Positions 11,883 to 20,679 are shown, counted from the first letter of the stretch. The stretch is 44,447 nt of DNA from Alphaproteobacteria bacterium (GCA_021296265.1 JAGWAT010000025.1:46249-90695), one strand, 5' to 3'. The notes: generated by a model from the sequence alone, not told the origin. Program-made: numbers and translations.

Positions 11883-14200
11883 CGGAACGCATCGAACGAC
11901 TCCTGTTCGCCCGCCGCCCGCTTGTGCTCGCGGCGTTCGCACTCGTCACCGTCGCGATGGGATGGTCCGCGACGGGGCTGCGCGTGGATGCCGGCTTCAC
12001 CAAGCTGGTGCCCGTCGACCACGAGTACATGCAGACCTTCCTTGAGTATCGCGAAGAGTTCGGCGGCGCGGACCGCGTCCTAATCGCGGTGATGGCACGT
12101 GACGGCGACATGTTCACGCCCGGGTTCTTCGCAGCGCTCCGGCAGGTGACCGATGCAACGTTCTTCCTGCCCGGCGTCGATCGGACCCAGGTGTTCTCGA
12201 TCCTCACGCCGAACGTGCGGTTCATCGAGGTGGTGGAGGACGGCGTCGCGGCCGGGAACGTGCTGCCGGTGGACTTCGAGCCCACCGATGCGGGCTTCGC
12301 GCGGGTGCGGGAGAACATCATCAAGGCCGGCCTGGTCGGCCGCCTGGTGGCCAACGACTTCACCGGCGCGATCGTTGCCGCCAAGCTGCAGGAGTTCCAC
12401 CCCAACACCGGAGAGCGGCTCGACTACATCGAGGTCGCGGGCGAGCTGGAGCGCATCCGCCAGACGGTCAGCGCGGACGTCGATGTGCACGTTGACCTGC
12501 ACGTCATCGGATTCGCCAAGGTGGTGGGGGACATCGCGGCCGGGGCGACCCGGGTGGTCGCGTTCTTCGGGATCGCGGTCCTGATCACCGCGCTGTTCGT
12601 CTACGCCTACACCCGGTCGCTCCGGCTGACCGTGCCGCCGATCGCCTGTTCCCTGGTCGCGGTGGTCTGGCAGCTCGGCGGCGTCACGGCGCTGGGTTTC
12701 GGCGTCGACCCGATGTCCATCCTGGTGCCGTTCCTCGTGTTCGCGATCGGCGTGAGCCACGGGGTCCAGATGGTGAGCTCGATGCGCGCGGAGGAAGCGG
12801 GCGGCGCCAGCGGACTCGCGGCCGCCCGGGCGAGCGTCCGCCGCCTCCTGCTGCCCGGCGCGGTCGCGCTGGCCTCCGATTCGGTGGGGTTCATCACCAT
12901 CTCGTTCATCGAGGTCCAGGTCATGAAGGAGATCGCCACCACCGCGAGCCTTGGCGTGGCGGCGATCATCCTCACCAATCTGGCACTGCTGCCGGTGCTG
13001 CTCTCGTACTTCGAGGCAAACGACGCGCAGCGACGCGCGACGCGCGAGCGCGACGACCTGCTGCAGCCGGTGTGGTCGCGGATGGCGCGTCTCGCACACC
13101 GGGGCCCCGCCGCCGCCGTGATCGGTGTAGCCCTGGTGCTCCTGGCCGCCGGTGCGTACGTGGCGCCCGAGGTGCGGATCGGCGACGAGCACCAGGGCGT
13201 GCCGGAGCTCCGGGCCGAGTCCGTCTACAACCTCGACTCCGCCGTGATCACCGACCGCTTCGATATCGGTGTGGATGTCCTGACGGTGATCGTGGAGACG
13301 GTGGCGGAGGGCTGCATCGACTACGAGGTGATGCGCACCCTCGACGCCTTCGAATGGCACGTCCGCAACGTGGAGGGCGTCCAGTCGGTGCGTGGGCTCG
13401 CCGGCACCATGGGCAGCATCCACGCGATGTGGAACGAGGGCAGCCTCAAGTGGCGGACGCTCCCCCGCAATCGCTACATGATCGTGCAGTCGGTCTCCCC
13501 GGTGCCAACGAGCAGCGGGCTGCTCAACCTCGACTGCAGCGTCATGCCGGTATCGATCTACACGACCGACCACAAGGCCGAGACCATCGAGCGCGTGGTC
13601 GACGCGGTGAAGGCGTTCGACGCCGCGAATCCGGACGACCGCATCGCCTTCCGGCTCGCCTCCGGCAACGTCGGGGTAATGGCGGCAACCAACGAAGAGG
13701 TGGCCGCGTCGCAGTTCCCGATTCTCGCCTACGTGTACGCCGCGGTCATCGTGCTGTGTCTGCTCTCCTTCCGGTCGGCGGCGGCGACCGTGTGCATCAT
13801 CGCGCCGCTCGCGGTGGTCTCCCTGCTCGCCTACGCCCTCATGGGGCTGCTCGAGATCGGCCTCAAGGTATCCACCCTGCCGGTCGTGGCGCTCGGGGCG
13901 GGAATCGGGGTGGACTACGGCATCTACATCTACGGGCGGCTCCGCACCCTGCTCGCGGAGGGCCTCGACTTCGCCACGGCCTACGAGCGGACGCTGGCCA
14001 CCACCGGAGCAGGGGTCGTGCTCACCGCCCTCACCCTGGCCGTCGGGGTCGCGACGTGGATCGTCGCGCCGCTGAAGTTCCAGGCCGACGTGGGCACGGT
14101 GCTGACATTCATGTTCCTGGTCAACATGATCGGAGCGGTCGTCCTGCTGCCGGCCCTGGGTGCCTGGCTGGTCAGGCCAAACCCGACGAAGACTCCCTGA
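11879..14200 (+). CDS. RND superfamily transporter (MMPL/COG1033 type) 1
   Basis: Inner-membrane RND exporter of 773 residues with the usual duplicated layout: one N-terminal membrane helix (about 17-37), a large periplasmic loop, a five-helix block (about 222-380), helix 7 near 400-420, a second periplasmic loop and a final block (about 610-765). The proton-relay region contains GAGIGVDYGIYIYGRL. MMPL/COG1033 members move lipids or other hydrophobic molecules. It is coupled by a 4-bp ATGA overlap to the Ycf48-like gene and closes the DUF1302-DUF1329-Ycf48-RND cassette. A second RND protein of almost the same size lies at 40598. Confidence 0.9.
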   Translation: MTERIERLLFARRPLVLAAFALVTVAMGWSATGLRVDAGFTKLVPVDHEYMQTFLEYREEFGGADRVLIAVMARDGDMFTPGFFAALRQVTDATFFLPGVDRTQVFSILTPNVRFIEVVEDGVAAGNVLPVDFEPTDAGFARVRENIIKAGLVGRLVANDFTGAIVAAKLQEFHPNTGERLDYIEVAGELERIRQTVSADVDVHVDLHVIGFAKVVGDIAAGATRVVAFFGIAVLITALFVYAYTRSLRLTVPPIACSLVAVVWQLGGVTALGFGVDPMSILVPFLVFAIGVSHGVQMVSSMRAEEAGGASGLAAARASVRRLLLPGAVALASDSVGFITISFIEVQVMKEIATTASLGVAAIILTNLALLPVLLSYFEANDAQRRATRERDDLLQPVWSRMARLAHRGPAAAVIGVALVLLAAGAYVAPEVRIGDEHQGVPELRAESVYNLDSAVITDRFDIGVDVLTVIVETVAEGCIDYEVMRTLDAFEWHVRNVEGVQSVRGLAGTMGSIHAMWNEGSLKWRTLPRNRYMIVQSVSPVPTSSGLLNLDCSVMPVSIYTTDHKAETIERVVDAVKAFDAANPDDRIAFRLASGNVGVMAATNEEVAASQFPILAYVYAAVIVLCLLSFRSAAATVCIIAPLAVVSLLAYALMGLLEIGLKVSTLPVVALGAGIGVDYGIYIYGRLRTLLAEGLDFATAYERTLATTGAGVVLTALTLAVGVATWIVAPLKFQADVGTVLTFMFLVNMIGAVVLLPALGAWLVRPNPTKTP

Positions 14201-14414
14201 CGGCGGCTCCGGGCGCGGGCGGGAGGCCGGTCACGCCGCGGTGCGGCGATGCGCCTCCCGGTTCGCAGGAACCCTTCGGCCGGGCCCGGGAGATCACCTG
14301 CCGAGCGACGTGAATCGCGCGCCGCTCCGGGCTGCGGCCTGCTTCGAACGCTTGGGCCTGCGCTCCGCAGGAGTTCCGGAACCGCCGCTTGCGCTCACGG
14401 CAACCGAAGGGTGG

Positions 14415-16034
14415 TCAGGACAGGCCGAACTCTTCGAAAAAGTCGTTGCCCTTGTCGTCGATCACCACGAACGCGGGAAAGTCCTCCACCTCGATGCGCC
14501 AGACGGCTTCCATGCCGAGCTCCTCGTAGGCGAGGCATTCCACTTGCTTGATGTTCCGCGCGGCCAGTTCCGCACCGGGGCCTCCGATCGAGCCCAGATA
14601 GAAACCGCCGTGGGCGCGGCACGCATCGACGACCGCGCGTGACCGGTTGCCCTTGGCGAGCATGATCAGGCTGCCCCCCGCGGCCTGAAACTGGTCGACG
14701 TAGCTGTCCATGCGGCCGGCCGTCGTCGGACCGAACGACCCGGTCGGAAGGCCAGCCGGCGTCTTGGCGGGCCCCGCGTAGTAGACCGGATGATCCCGGA
14801 TGTAGCCGGGCAGCGCCCCCTCTCGTTCAAGATGTTCCTTCAGCACCCCGTGCGCGAGGTCGCGCGCGACCACCATCGGACCGGACAGCGACAGCCGGGT
14901 GCGCACCGGGTGCTTGGACAGCTCGGCCCGGATCTCGCTCATCGGCCGGCTGAGGTCGATCTCGACCGCCTCGCCTTCGAGCACTTCGCTCCCGACCTCG
15001 GGAAGAAACCGCGCTGGATTCCGCTCCAGCTCCTCCAGAAACACGCCTTCCGCCGTGATCCTGGCGCGCGCCTGACGGTCCGCGCCACAGCTCACCCCGA
15101 CGCCGATGGGCAGACTGGCACCATGGCGCGGGAGTCGGATGACGCGGACATCGTGGCAGAAATACCGGCCGCCGAACTGGGCGCCGATGCCGAAGGATCG
15201 GGTCATCTCGAGAACCGCCTGCTCCATGTCGCGGTCCCGAAACGCCCTCCCCTCCGGGGTCCCGTCGGCCGGCAGGTCGTCCAGTTCCCGGCAGCTTGCC
15301 AGCTTCAGGGTCTTCATGGTCATTTCCGCCGACAGCCCGCCGATGACCACGGCCAGATGGTACGGCGGGCAGGCCGCGGTGCCGATCGACCGGATCGGTT
15401 CCTCCAGGAACTCGAGCAGCCGGCCGGTGCGCAGGACCGACGGCAAGGCCTGATAGAAGAACGACTTGTTCGCGGAACCCCCGCCCTTGGCGATGAACAG
15501 GAACTCGAACGCATCGCCAGCGTCGGCGTACAAGTCAATTTGTGCGGGCAGATTGGTGCGGGTGTTCACTTCCTCGTGCATCGAGAGCGGCGCCAGCTGG
15601 CTGTAGCGCAGGCTGGTTTCCGTGTAGGCCCGGTAGATGCCGCGGGACAGCGCCGCCCGGTCCCGACCCCCGCTCCAGACCTGCTCGCCCTTGTGGCCGA
15701 CCACGATTGCGGTACCGGTGTCCTGGCACATGGGCAGGACACCGCCTGCCGCCGTGTTCGCGTTCTTGAGGAGCGTCAGCGCGACATAGCGGTCGTTCGC
15801 CGACGCGGACGGATCATCGAGGATTGCGCGGAGCTGTGCGAGATGGGACGGACGGAGATAGTGCGAGATGTCCTGAAACGCCGTGAACGCGAGGAGCTCG
15901 AGGGCGGACGGGTCGACCACGAGGGCGGGACGCCCGCGGATCGTCGACGCCTCGACGTGGTCACCGGTCAGCTTGCGATATGCGGTCGTATCGGCTGCAC
16001 GCGGGAACAGCGCGGAATATCGGAAGTCGGTCAT
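14415..16034 (-). CDS. Class I fumarate hydratase, iron-sulfur dependent
   Basis: Interconverts fumarate and malate in the TCA cycle with a labile [4Fe-4S] cluster. The 539 residues match class I fumarases of the FumA/FumB type. Candidate cluster cysteines are in [18 protein letters not shown] and GVSCGADRQ; the C-terminal domain contains [17 protein letters not shown] and ends [18 protein letters not shown], characteristic of the family. Its ATG overlaps the sspB stop by 4 bp, so it is co-translated with sspB. The following convergent gap to 14200 (about 210 bp) shows no gene. Confidence 0.95.
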   Translation of the reverse strand: MTDFRYSALFPRAADTTAYRKLTGDHVEASTIRGRPALVVDPSALELLAFTAFQDISHYLRPSHLAQLRAILDDPSASANDRYVALTLLKNANTAAGGVLPMCQDTGTAIVVGHKGEQVWSGGRDRAALSRGIYRAYTETSLRYSQLAPLSMHEEVNTRTNLPAQIDLYADAGDAFEFLFIAKGGGSANKSFFYQALPSVLRTGRLLEFLEEPIRSIGTAACPPYHLAVVIGGLSAEMTMKTLKLASCRELDDLPADGTPEGRAFRDRDMEQAVLEMTRSFGIGAQFGGRYFCHDVRVIRLPRHGASLPIGVGVSCGADRQARARITAEGVFLEELERNPARFLPEVGSEVLEGEAVEIDLSRPMSEIRAELSKHPVRTRLSLSGPMVVARDLAHGVLKEHLEREGALPGYIRDHPVYYAGPAKTPAGLPTGSFGPTTAGRMDSYVDQFQAAGGSLIMLAKGNRSRAVVDACRAHGGFYLGSIGGPGAELAARNIKQVECLAYEELGMEAVWRIEVEDFPAFVVIDDKGNDFFEEFGLS

Positions 16035-16582
16035 GCCGGATCCCCGTCCTCTCGCCGTGACGGCGGCATGCCCCGACGCGTCCGGAAGGCCTCGAGCGAG
16101 ACGACGCCGTCCGGTTGGTCAGCCGTCGGTTCCGCGGCAGTGTCACCGGTCGGCACCCCGGCGTCATCCTGCTCGGTTGCCAGGGTGGCAGTCGCTTCCG
16201 GTTCCGGCGCTTCCGGCGCAAACCGGACCGCGAACTGGGCCGCGGGATCCATGAACGCGGTCATCGCGGCAAACGGGACGGTCAGGGTTGCCGGCACGCC
16301 GTCGAACGCGAGACCAACCCGGAACTGCTCCGCCTCGACCTCCAGACCGGAGTACTGGTGCTGGAGGACGATGGTCATCCGTTCGGGATACTGGTTCCGC
16401 AGGAAGTCTGGTATCGCCACGCCGGCGGCGGTGGTGTCGAACTCGATGTAGAAGTGATGGTCACCCGGCAAGCCTTCTTCTGCGACACGTTCCAGGGCGC
16501 TGCGCGCAACCCCCCGCATCGCTTGCAGCGTGAGCGACTCGTAGTCAATGAGCCGGGAAATCTGCGGGGGGCGATCGGTCAC
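16031..16582 (-). CDS. sspB: ClpXP adaptor SspB, alphaproteobacterial type
   Basis: Adaptor that tethers tmRNA-tagged proteins to the ClpXP protease. I place the start at GTG 16582 (first residues [17 protein letters not shown]), giving 183 residues; a longer frame starts at 16657 but its leader looks non-coding. The core (about 8-125) holds the family motif [14 protein letters not shown] followed by [14 protein letters not shown] and [13 protein letters not shown] proline/glutamate/alanine-rich linker and a short basic tail follow, matching the flexible ClpX-binding tail of SspB. The gene sits just downstream of ssrA on the same strand, so the tag gene and the tag reader are neighbours. Confidence 0.9.
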   Translation of the reverse strand: MTDRPPQISRLIDYESLTLQAMRGVARSALERVAEEGLPGDHHFYIEFDTTAAGVAIPDFLRNQYPERMTIVLQHQYSGLEVEAEQFRVGLAFDGVPATLTVPFAAMTAFMDPAAQFAVRFAPEAPEPEATATLATEQDDAGVPTGDTAAEPTADQPDGVVSLEAFRTRRGMPPSRREDGDPA

Positions 16583-16689
16583 AGGCGCACACGGGCTACA
16601 CGGCAGCGTCTCAGGGGGAGGGCTTCGATGGGGGCTTCTGTTGCCGGGTGCCCCCAAACCCCGCCCTACCGTGTGAAGCGGCAGGGACT

Positions 16690-16970
16690 TGGAACTGTCG
16701 TTCCTCTCACTGGTTAGGCAGCGAGAGCAACCTCACGACTGTTGTCGTTGGCAGTTTTAAGTTCGGTCCGTCACGGCGGTACCATGCCGGGCGAAGGCCC
16801 TCATCTTTCAGCGGTTGTCGATCCTGGATCGCCCCCTCGCCGACCGCGTGACCGGTCGGAAATCTGGTGGAGGCGCCGGGCACTGCCCCCGGGTCCAACA
16901 CGCCTATTGCATGAGACGTTTATCGCCATAGCCGACCGAGGCCAGCACCCACAAGATAGGCGCGTACCGC
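16690..16970 (-). ncRNA. ssrA: tmRNA, circularly permuted two-piece ssrA
   Basis: Read on the minus strand, the acceptor piece comes first. It ends CGCCTCC-ACCA (16875-16865), preceded by a T-arm CCGGG-GGCAGTG-CCCGG (about 16892-16876). A spacer of about 28 nt follows, and the coding piece begins GGGGGCG at 16836. GGGGGCG pairs with CGCCTCC as a 7-bp acceptor stem with one G-U. The coding piece contains an open tag frame GCC AAC GAC AAC ... GCC TAA at 16752-16714, encoding ANDNSREVALAA. Permuted ssrA is typical of alphaproteobacteria. A helix pairs 16898-16907 with 16956-16965 in the acceptor piece. The outer ends are estimates; the acceptor 3' end (16865) and coding 5' end (16836) are well supported. 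Confidence 0.9.
16714..16752 (-). other. tmRNA proteolysis-tag reading frame
   Basis: Twelve sense codons and TAA encode ANDNSREVALAA; with the alanine carried by tmRNA the full tag is A-ANDNSREVALAA. The ANDN start and the terminal ALAA/LAA match ssrA tags, where the first half is read by SspB and the last residues by ClpX or ClpA. A GGAAC/GTTCC hairpin follows the stop. Confidence 0.9.
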
Positions 16971-17310
16971 CTGGCGGGCAACGTGGCCCGCAAGGAATCG
17001 GGTGCCGCAGGGTTCCGGTCCCGGCCGGCTCCTCGATGTGGCCGTGCTCGAATCGGGAGGGATCGCCGCCCGGCGAAACGCGGCGTGGATCCTTGCATGG
17101 ATCCTCCGCTGTCGTCGCTATGCTCGAAGCGCGCGAGACCGGCTCGAGCGAAGTTCCGCCCTCGTCGCCGGGCCATCGCCGTCGCCTCGGCTGCCGCCCG
17201 CGGGGTGCCAGGTCATTGGTGGCGTTGCCATGCGCCGGAGACGGCCGCCGCCCGCGACATGGAAGCAGGGAGCATGTGATCAGAGCTGACGTTCGGTCGG
17301 CGACGGCCGA
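16971..17310. other. Intergenic region upstream of ssrA
   Basis: No gene is recognised. It carries one copy of the 28-bp direct repeat at 17049-17076 and should contain the ssrA promoter on the minus strand, which I could not locate. Confidence 0.4.
17049..17076 (+). repeat. 28-bp direct repeat, copy 1 (left of TA module)
   Basis: Begins CGAATCGGGAGGGATC and continues through CCGCCCGG. It matches 17921-17948 at 26 of 28 positions in the same orientation. The two copies bracket the dinJ/yafQ module, about 850 bp apart. Confidence 0.7.
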
Positions 17311-17591
17311 TCAAAGACCAAGTTCGCTGTGGGAGCCGAGGCGCACGAGATCGAGATGCCCGCATCCAGCTTGCGGTAGATCAAGACCAGATCGGGCCGG
17401 AGGTAACAGTCCCGATGGTCCTTCCACTGACCGGCAAGCGGGTGATCGTGGTGGCGCGGAGCGAGCACCCGGTCCGCCGCCAGGTCGGTCAGAAGACCTG
17501 CAAGATCGCTGTCCAGTGTGCTGGCGAAGCGCCCCCTCTTTTCGCGCCTGCAATCCCGTCTGAATGCCGTGGTCCGCCTAATCGTCCGCTT
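17311..17591 (-). pseudogene. YafQ-type toxin, start codon lost and frameshifted
   Basis: RelE/YafQ-family endoribonuclease toxin relic next to its antitoxin. Reading from 17591, the expected initiator of the family pattern M-RTI-RRTT is AAG (17591-17589), not a start codon. The frame then gives FRRDCRREKRGRFASTLD and LAGQWKDHRDCYLRPDLVLIYRKLDAG, all YafQ-like. Near 17358-17361 one base is missing, and only the next frame continues HLDLVRLGSHSELGL and stops at 17311, exactly the YafQ C-terminus. Catalytic-region residues (DHRDC, RPDLVLIYR) are preserved, but with two independent lesions the gene should not make active toxin. Confidence 0.85.
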
Positions 17592-17835
17592 TGAGGTCGG
17601 CCATCAGGCCGTCCACATCGCCGACCGTGACCAGGTCACCGCGGCGGGCGGCCTCCATGGCTGCGATGGTTTCCTCGTTTGGCACCAACGGCTCAAAGGG
17701 CAAACGCTTCTCCGCCGCAATCCGCATCATCATCAGACGGAAAGCATCGGACACGGTGAGGCCAATCGCGCCTAGAACATCGGCAGCCTCGTTCTTGGTC
17801 TTCTCGTCAATGCGAGCTCGAACGACGGTGCGCAT
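17578..17835 (-). CDS. RelB/DinJ family antitoxin
   Basis: An 85-residue antitoxin with an N-terminal ribbon-helix-helix DNA-binding region (VVRARIDEKTKNEAADVLGA, then GLTVSDAFRLMMMRIA) and a C-terminal toxin-wrapping segment (LPFEPLVPNEETIAAMEAA). It starts ATG 17835 with an AGGAGG-type Shine-Dalgarno (minus strand, around 17845). Its stop codon lies inside the former yafQ start region, the usual overlap of such operons. The partner toxin is broken, so this is an intact orphan antitoxin. Confidence 0.9.
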   Translation of the reverse strand: MRTVVRARIDEKTKNEAADVLGAIGLTVSDAFRLMMMRIAAEKRLPFEPLVPNEETIAAMEAARRGDLVTVGDVDGLMADLKADD

Positions 17836-17920
17836 GCGTCAATCCTCCTAGCTGAGCTACAACGTAGCCCAGATCGGCAGCCTGTGTCCATGCAGCCATT
17901 GGGGGCGTCCCTGGCACGCA

Positions 17921-17948
17921 CGAATCGGGAGGGATCACCGCCCGGGGA
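17921..17948 (+). repeat. 28-bp direct repeat, copy 2 (right of TA module)
   Basis: Same orientation and 26 of 28 identity to 17049-17076. Begins CGAATCGGGAGGGATC; differs at the base after GGGATC (A for G) and near the end (G for C). Lies between the antitoxin and a PIN-domain relic. Confidence 0.7.
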
Positions 17949-17983
17949 GACAGAGCGTGGGCCCTGGGGCGCGGCGGATACCG

Positions 17984-18070
17984 TCAGGCCACCAAGGCCG
18001 CAACGTCGTAGATCGTGATGCGCTTGTCAGGAGTGACGAGGATCAAGCTATCCGCTTCCGCCAATCTGCG
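17984..18070 (-). pseudogene. PIN-domain (VapC-like) C-terminal remnant
   Basis: The minus strand reads RRLAEADSLILVTPDKRIT followed by IYDVAALVA and a stop at 17984. This resembles the last segment of VapC-like PIN ribonucleases, where an aspartate follows VT (VTPD) and the protein ends a few residues later. The remaining PIN domain with its other acidic residues and a VapB partner are not found upstream, so it is a fragment. Only about 28 residues support this. Confidence 0.5.
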
Positions 18071-18170
18071 GAAGGAGAGACCAACGGTACGCGCGGGCAG
18101 GCCGCAGATCATTGCGCGGCCCGTACCGTGCGAGCCAACGCGTACCCATGAGGTCCTTCCCGCAAGCCCG

Positions 18171-19427
18171 CTACTGAAGCACTGGACTCCTCGATGAGCC
18201 CGAAACCCGAAGCCGCAGCAGGTTGAGCACGCTGATCACCGCGTATTCGCGCACACGGCGACGGTCGCCGGGCAGGCGTACCCACATCGCCTCGGGACTC
18301 CCACCGTGCGCGAGCCCAAGAAACACGGTGCCAGGCGGGTGACCTTCCTGCTCGGCCGGCCCGGCAACGCCGGTCGTCGCGATTCCGACGTCCGCGCCGA
18401 GACGCTCGCGCACCCCGGCGGCCATCGCCTTTGCCGCGTCGGCCGTGACCACGGGACCGTGCGGCACGCCAAGGACATCGAACTTCACGTCACTTGCATA
18501 CGACACCACTGCGCCGCGGAACACATCGCTCGCACCGGGTACCGCCGTGAGCCTCGTCCCGACCAACCCGCCCGTGACCGATTCGGCGACCGCGAGGGTG
18601 AGCCCGCGCTCGCGGAGCAGGTCGAGGACCACCGACTCCATGGTCTGTTCGTCGGTGGCGAAGATCGCATCGCCGACGATGGCGCGCACGTTTGTCTCCT
18701 CGGCGGCAATAAGCGCTTCCGCGGCGGCCCGGTCCTTTGCCTTGGCGGTAATGCGGATCTTCAGGCCTTCGATGCCGCTCGCCTGAAAAGCGATCGTGGG
18801 ACTGCCGGCCCGGTCGAGCACGTCGACCCGCCCCGCCAACAGCTCCGCGAGGCGTGATTCCGTCTCTCCCCAGCTCTTGAGCACCCGGCTCTTGATCACC
18901 GCGGTCACGCCGGCCCGCTGCTGGAGATCCGGGAGAATCGTGCCCTCCATCATCTCGCGCATCTCGAACGGCACCCCGGGCACCGCGTAGATCACCTGCT
19001 TCCCGAGCGGGCAGACGAGTCCCGGGGCGGTACCCGGCATCTGGGGAATGAACGCGGCGCCGACAGGACAGTCCGCCTGGCGGAGATTGTTCTCGGTGAA
19101 GCGGCGCCCGCGGGCCTCGAACCCACGACGGATCTTCTCCCCCATCGCCTGGTCGCGCACCAGCGCCACTCCCATCACTTCGGCGACGGCCTCGCGCGTG
19201 ATGTCGTCCTGGGTTGGCCCCAGCCCGCCGCAAAGAATGACAGCGTCGCTCCGCGCGAGCGCGCGCCGGATCGTGTCCACGATCCGTGCCCGGTTGTCCC
19301 CGACCTTCACCTGGAAGTGGGAATCGATTCCCGCCAGGGCAAGCTGCTCTCCCATCCACGACGAGTTGGTGTCGACGATCTGTCCGAGCAGCAGCTCGGT
19401 CCCGACTGCGACGATTTCGCAACGCAT
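18171..19427 (-). CDS. cinA: CinA family protein (nicotinamide-nucleotide amidase)
   Basis: Two-domain CinA of 418 residues. The N-terminal MoaB/MocF-like domain (about 1-170) has the family pattern VAVGTELLLGQIVDTNSSW and CGGLGPTQDDITREAVAE. The C-terminal PncC domain (about 255-405) deamidates nicotinamide mononucleotide in pyridine-nucleotide salvage; it has AESVTGG, SYASDVKFDVLGV and GVAGP. The usual AESCTGG is AESVTGG here: the cysteine is replaced by valine while the serine is kept. The start is ATG 19427. It stands alone on the minus strand. Confidence 0.94.
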   Translation of the reverse strand: MRCEIVAVGTELLLGQIVDTNSSWMGEQLALAGIDSHFQVKVGDNRARIVDTIRRALARSDAVILCGGLGPTQDDITREAVAEVMGVALVRDQAMGEKIRRGFEARGRRFTENNLRQADCPVGAAFIPQMPGTAPGLVCPLGKQVIYAVPGVPFEMREMMEGTILPDLQQRAGVTAVIKSRVLKSWGETESRLAELLAGRVDVLDRAGSPTIAFQASGIEGLKIRITAKAKDRAAAEALIAAEETNVRAIVGDAIFATDEQTMESVVLDLLRERGLTLAVAESVTGGLVGTRLTAVPGASDVFRGAVVSYASDVKFDVLGVPHGPVVTADAAKAMAAGVRERLGADVGIATTGVAGPAEQEGHPPGTVFLGLAHGGSPEAMWVRLPGDRRRVREYAVISVLNLLRLRVSGSSRSPVLQ

Positions 19428-19643
19428 GCCTCTGCGCCCCCGTGACGGCGGCCATTGCCGCGGCGTGCAATCCTACCTGCCGGAGCCCTCGCCCGCGGTC
19501 TCGCCGCCAACCCACCTGCGGCCGGCAATTTCGACACGAACCTCCCGCGGTCGCGCCACGCGGCCGGGAGCCGACAACTTCCACCGTGTCTGCCCGGCGA
19601 GAAATCCCCTACAATTTCAAATTGGGTACGACCGGGGAGATAG

Positions 19644-20432
19644 ATGATGACGGTAACGGCTGTTCGCGAATTTCCCGGGCCTTCTTTGCGCGATCGTGTC
19701 AGTGAAGCCGAATGGCGGACCCGCGTCGACCTGGCCGCGGGCTATCGCCTCGCCCATCTCTACGGCTGGGCAACATCGTTGATCTACAACCACATCTCGG
19801 CCCGGATTCCGGGTCCCGACCACCATTTCCTGCTGAATCCCTTCGGCCTGCGATGGGACGAGATCACGGCGTCCAACCTCGTGAAGATCGATCTCGACGG
19901 CAACATTCTCGACAACACCCCGCACGAAATTAACAGCGCCGGATATACGATCCACAGCGCTATTCATACTGCGCGCGAGGACGCGATGTGCGTCATGCAC
20001 ACCCACACCGAGGCCGGCATGGCGGTGTCCGCACTGGAGAACGGTCTCACCTTTACCAACCAGGACTCGATGATGTTCTACGGTCGGATCGCGTACCACG
20101 ACTTCGAGGGACTCGCCTTCGACCTGTCGGAACGTGAACGGCTGGTCAGCGATCTCGGCGACAGGAAGGTGATGGTCCTCCGCAACCACGGCCTGTTGAC
20201 CACCGGCGTGTCGGTTGCCGACGCCTGGGTACAGATGTTCTATCTCGAGAAGGTGTGCTCGACGCAGCTTGCCCTGCAGGCAGCGACGGCGAACGGCGAA
20301 GCGATCCGACACCCGTCAAAGGAAGTCTGCGAGCGGACGGTCCGGCAGTACGGGAACCAGGGATGCGGCGAGCGCGAATGGCCGGGACTGCTTCGCCAGC
20401 TCGATCAGGAGGGAATCGACTACCAGCGGTAA
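19644..20432 (+). CDS. Class II aldolase/adducin domain protein
   Basis: Cytoplasmic zinc-dependent class II aldolase-fold protein of 262 residues. The metal ligand motif HTHTE is at 119-123, with a third histidine in NHG at about 182; the acidic residue at about 95 (PHEINSAGY) is also conserved. The family includes fuculose-phosphate aldolases, decarboxylases and many uncharacterised enzymes, so the substrate cannot be named. The ATG at 19644 follows GGGGAGATAG; a second ATG directly follows. The neighbouring minus-strand SDR and hydroxyacyl-CoA dehydrogenase may belong to the same carbon-utilisation function. Confidence 0.88.
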   Translation: MMTVTAVREFPGPSLRDRVSEAEWRTRVDLAAGYRLAHLYGWATSLIYNHISARIPGPDHHFLLNPFGLRWDEITASNLVKIDLDGNILDNTPHEINSAGYTIHSAIHTAREDAMCVMHTHTEAGMAVSALENGLTFTNQDSMMFYGRIAYHDFEGLAFDLSERERLVSDLGDRKVMVLRNHGLLTTGVSVADAWVQMFYLEKVCSTQLALQAATANGEAIRHPSKEVCERTVRQYGNQGCGEREWPGLLRQLDQEGIDYQR

Positions 20433-20457
20433 AGGTGCTTCGGCCGAACTCGCCTGA

Positions 20458-20513
20458 TGTGACCATTTGCTTGTCAGCTGCCGTCTGATTGAGCGGCAGC
20501 CTGTGACCAATTG
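20458..20513. repeat. Direct repeats flanking a hairpin (possible IS end or terminator)
   Basis: TGTGACCATTTG (20458-20469) and TGTGACCAATTG (20502-20513) differ at one base and flank a perfect 7-bp inverted repeat GCTGCCG/CGGCAGC (20477-20483 / 20494-20500) with a 10-base loop. There is no T-tract, so a classic terminator is unlikely. It could be a solitary insertion-sequence end. Confidence 0.4.
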
Positions 20514-20679
20514 ACACCACGTACCCGTCCAGGTGAGTGGATGGATGGACTGCACGCGGGCCTCCGCCCCTCCGGTGTCGCGGGACCGCCGGTGGGTCGC
20601 ACCAAACATTGTGGGTACGAACCCGAAAGATACCGGGAGCGTGCGGGCGCGCCGGTCGCGGTCTGGCCGTGGTGCCCGT

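Noticed and set aside
12080-13573. 497-codon minus-strand open frame
   Set aside because: Antisense to RND transporter 1; His/Asp/Arg-rich shadow without motifs.
14790-16451. 553-codon plus-strand open frame
   Set aside because: Antisense to fumarase and sspB; no family resemblance.
16630-16655. GGGGGC/GCCCCC hairpin as terminator of ssrA
   Set aside because: A 6-bp stem with a 14-base loop exists, but no T-tract follows on the minus strand, so I did not call a terminator.
16707-16901. 64-codon minus-strand frame over ssrA
   Set aside because: It crosses the acceptor and coding pieces of tmRNA in a frame different from the tag; the RNA gene explains the sequence.
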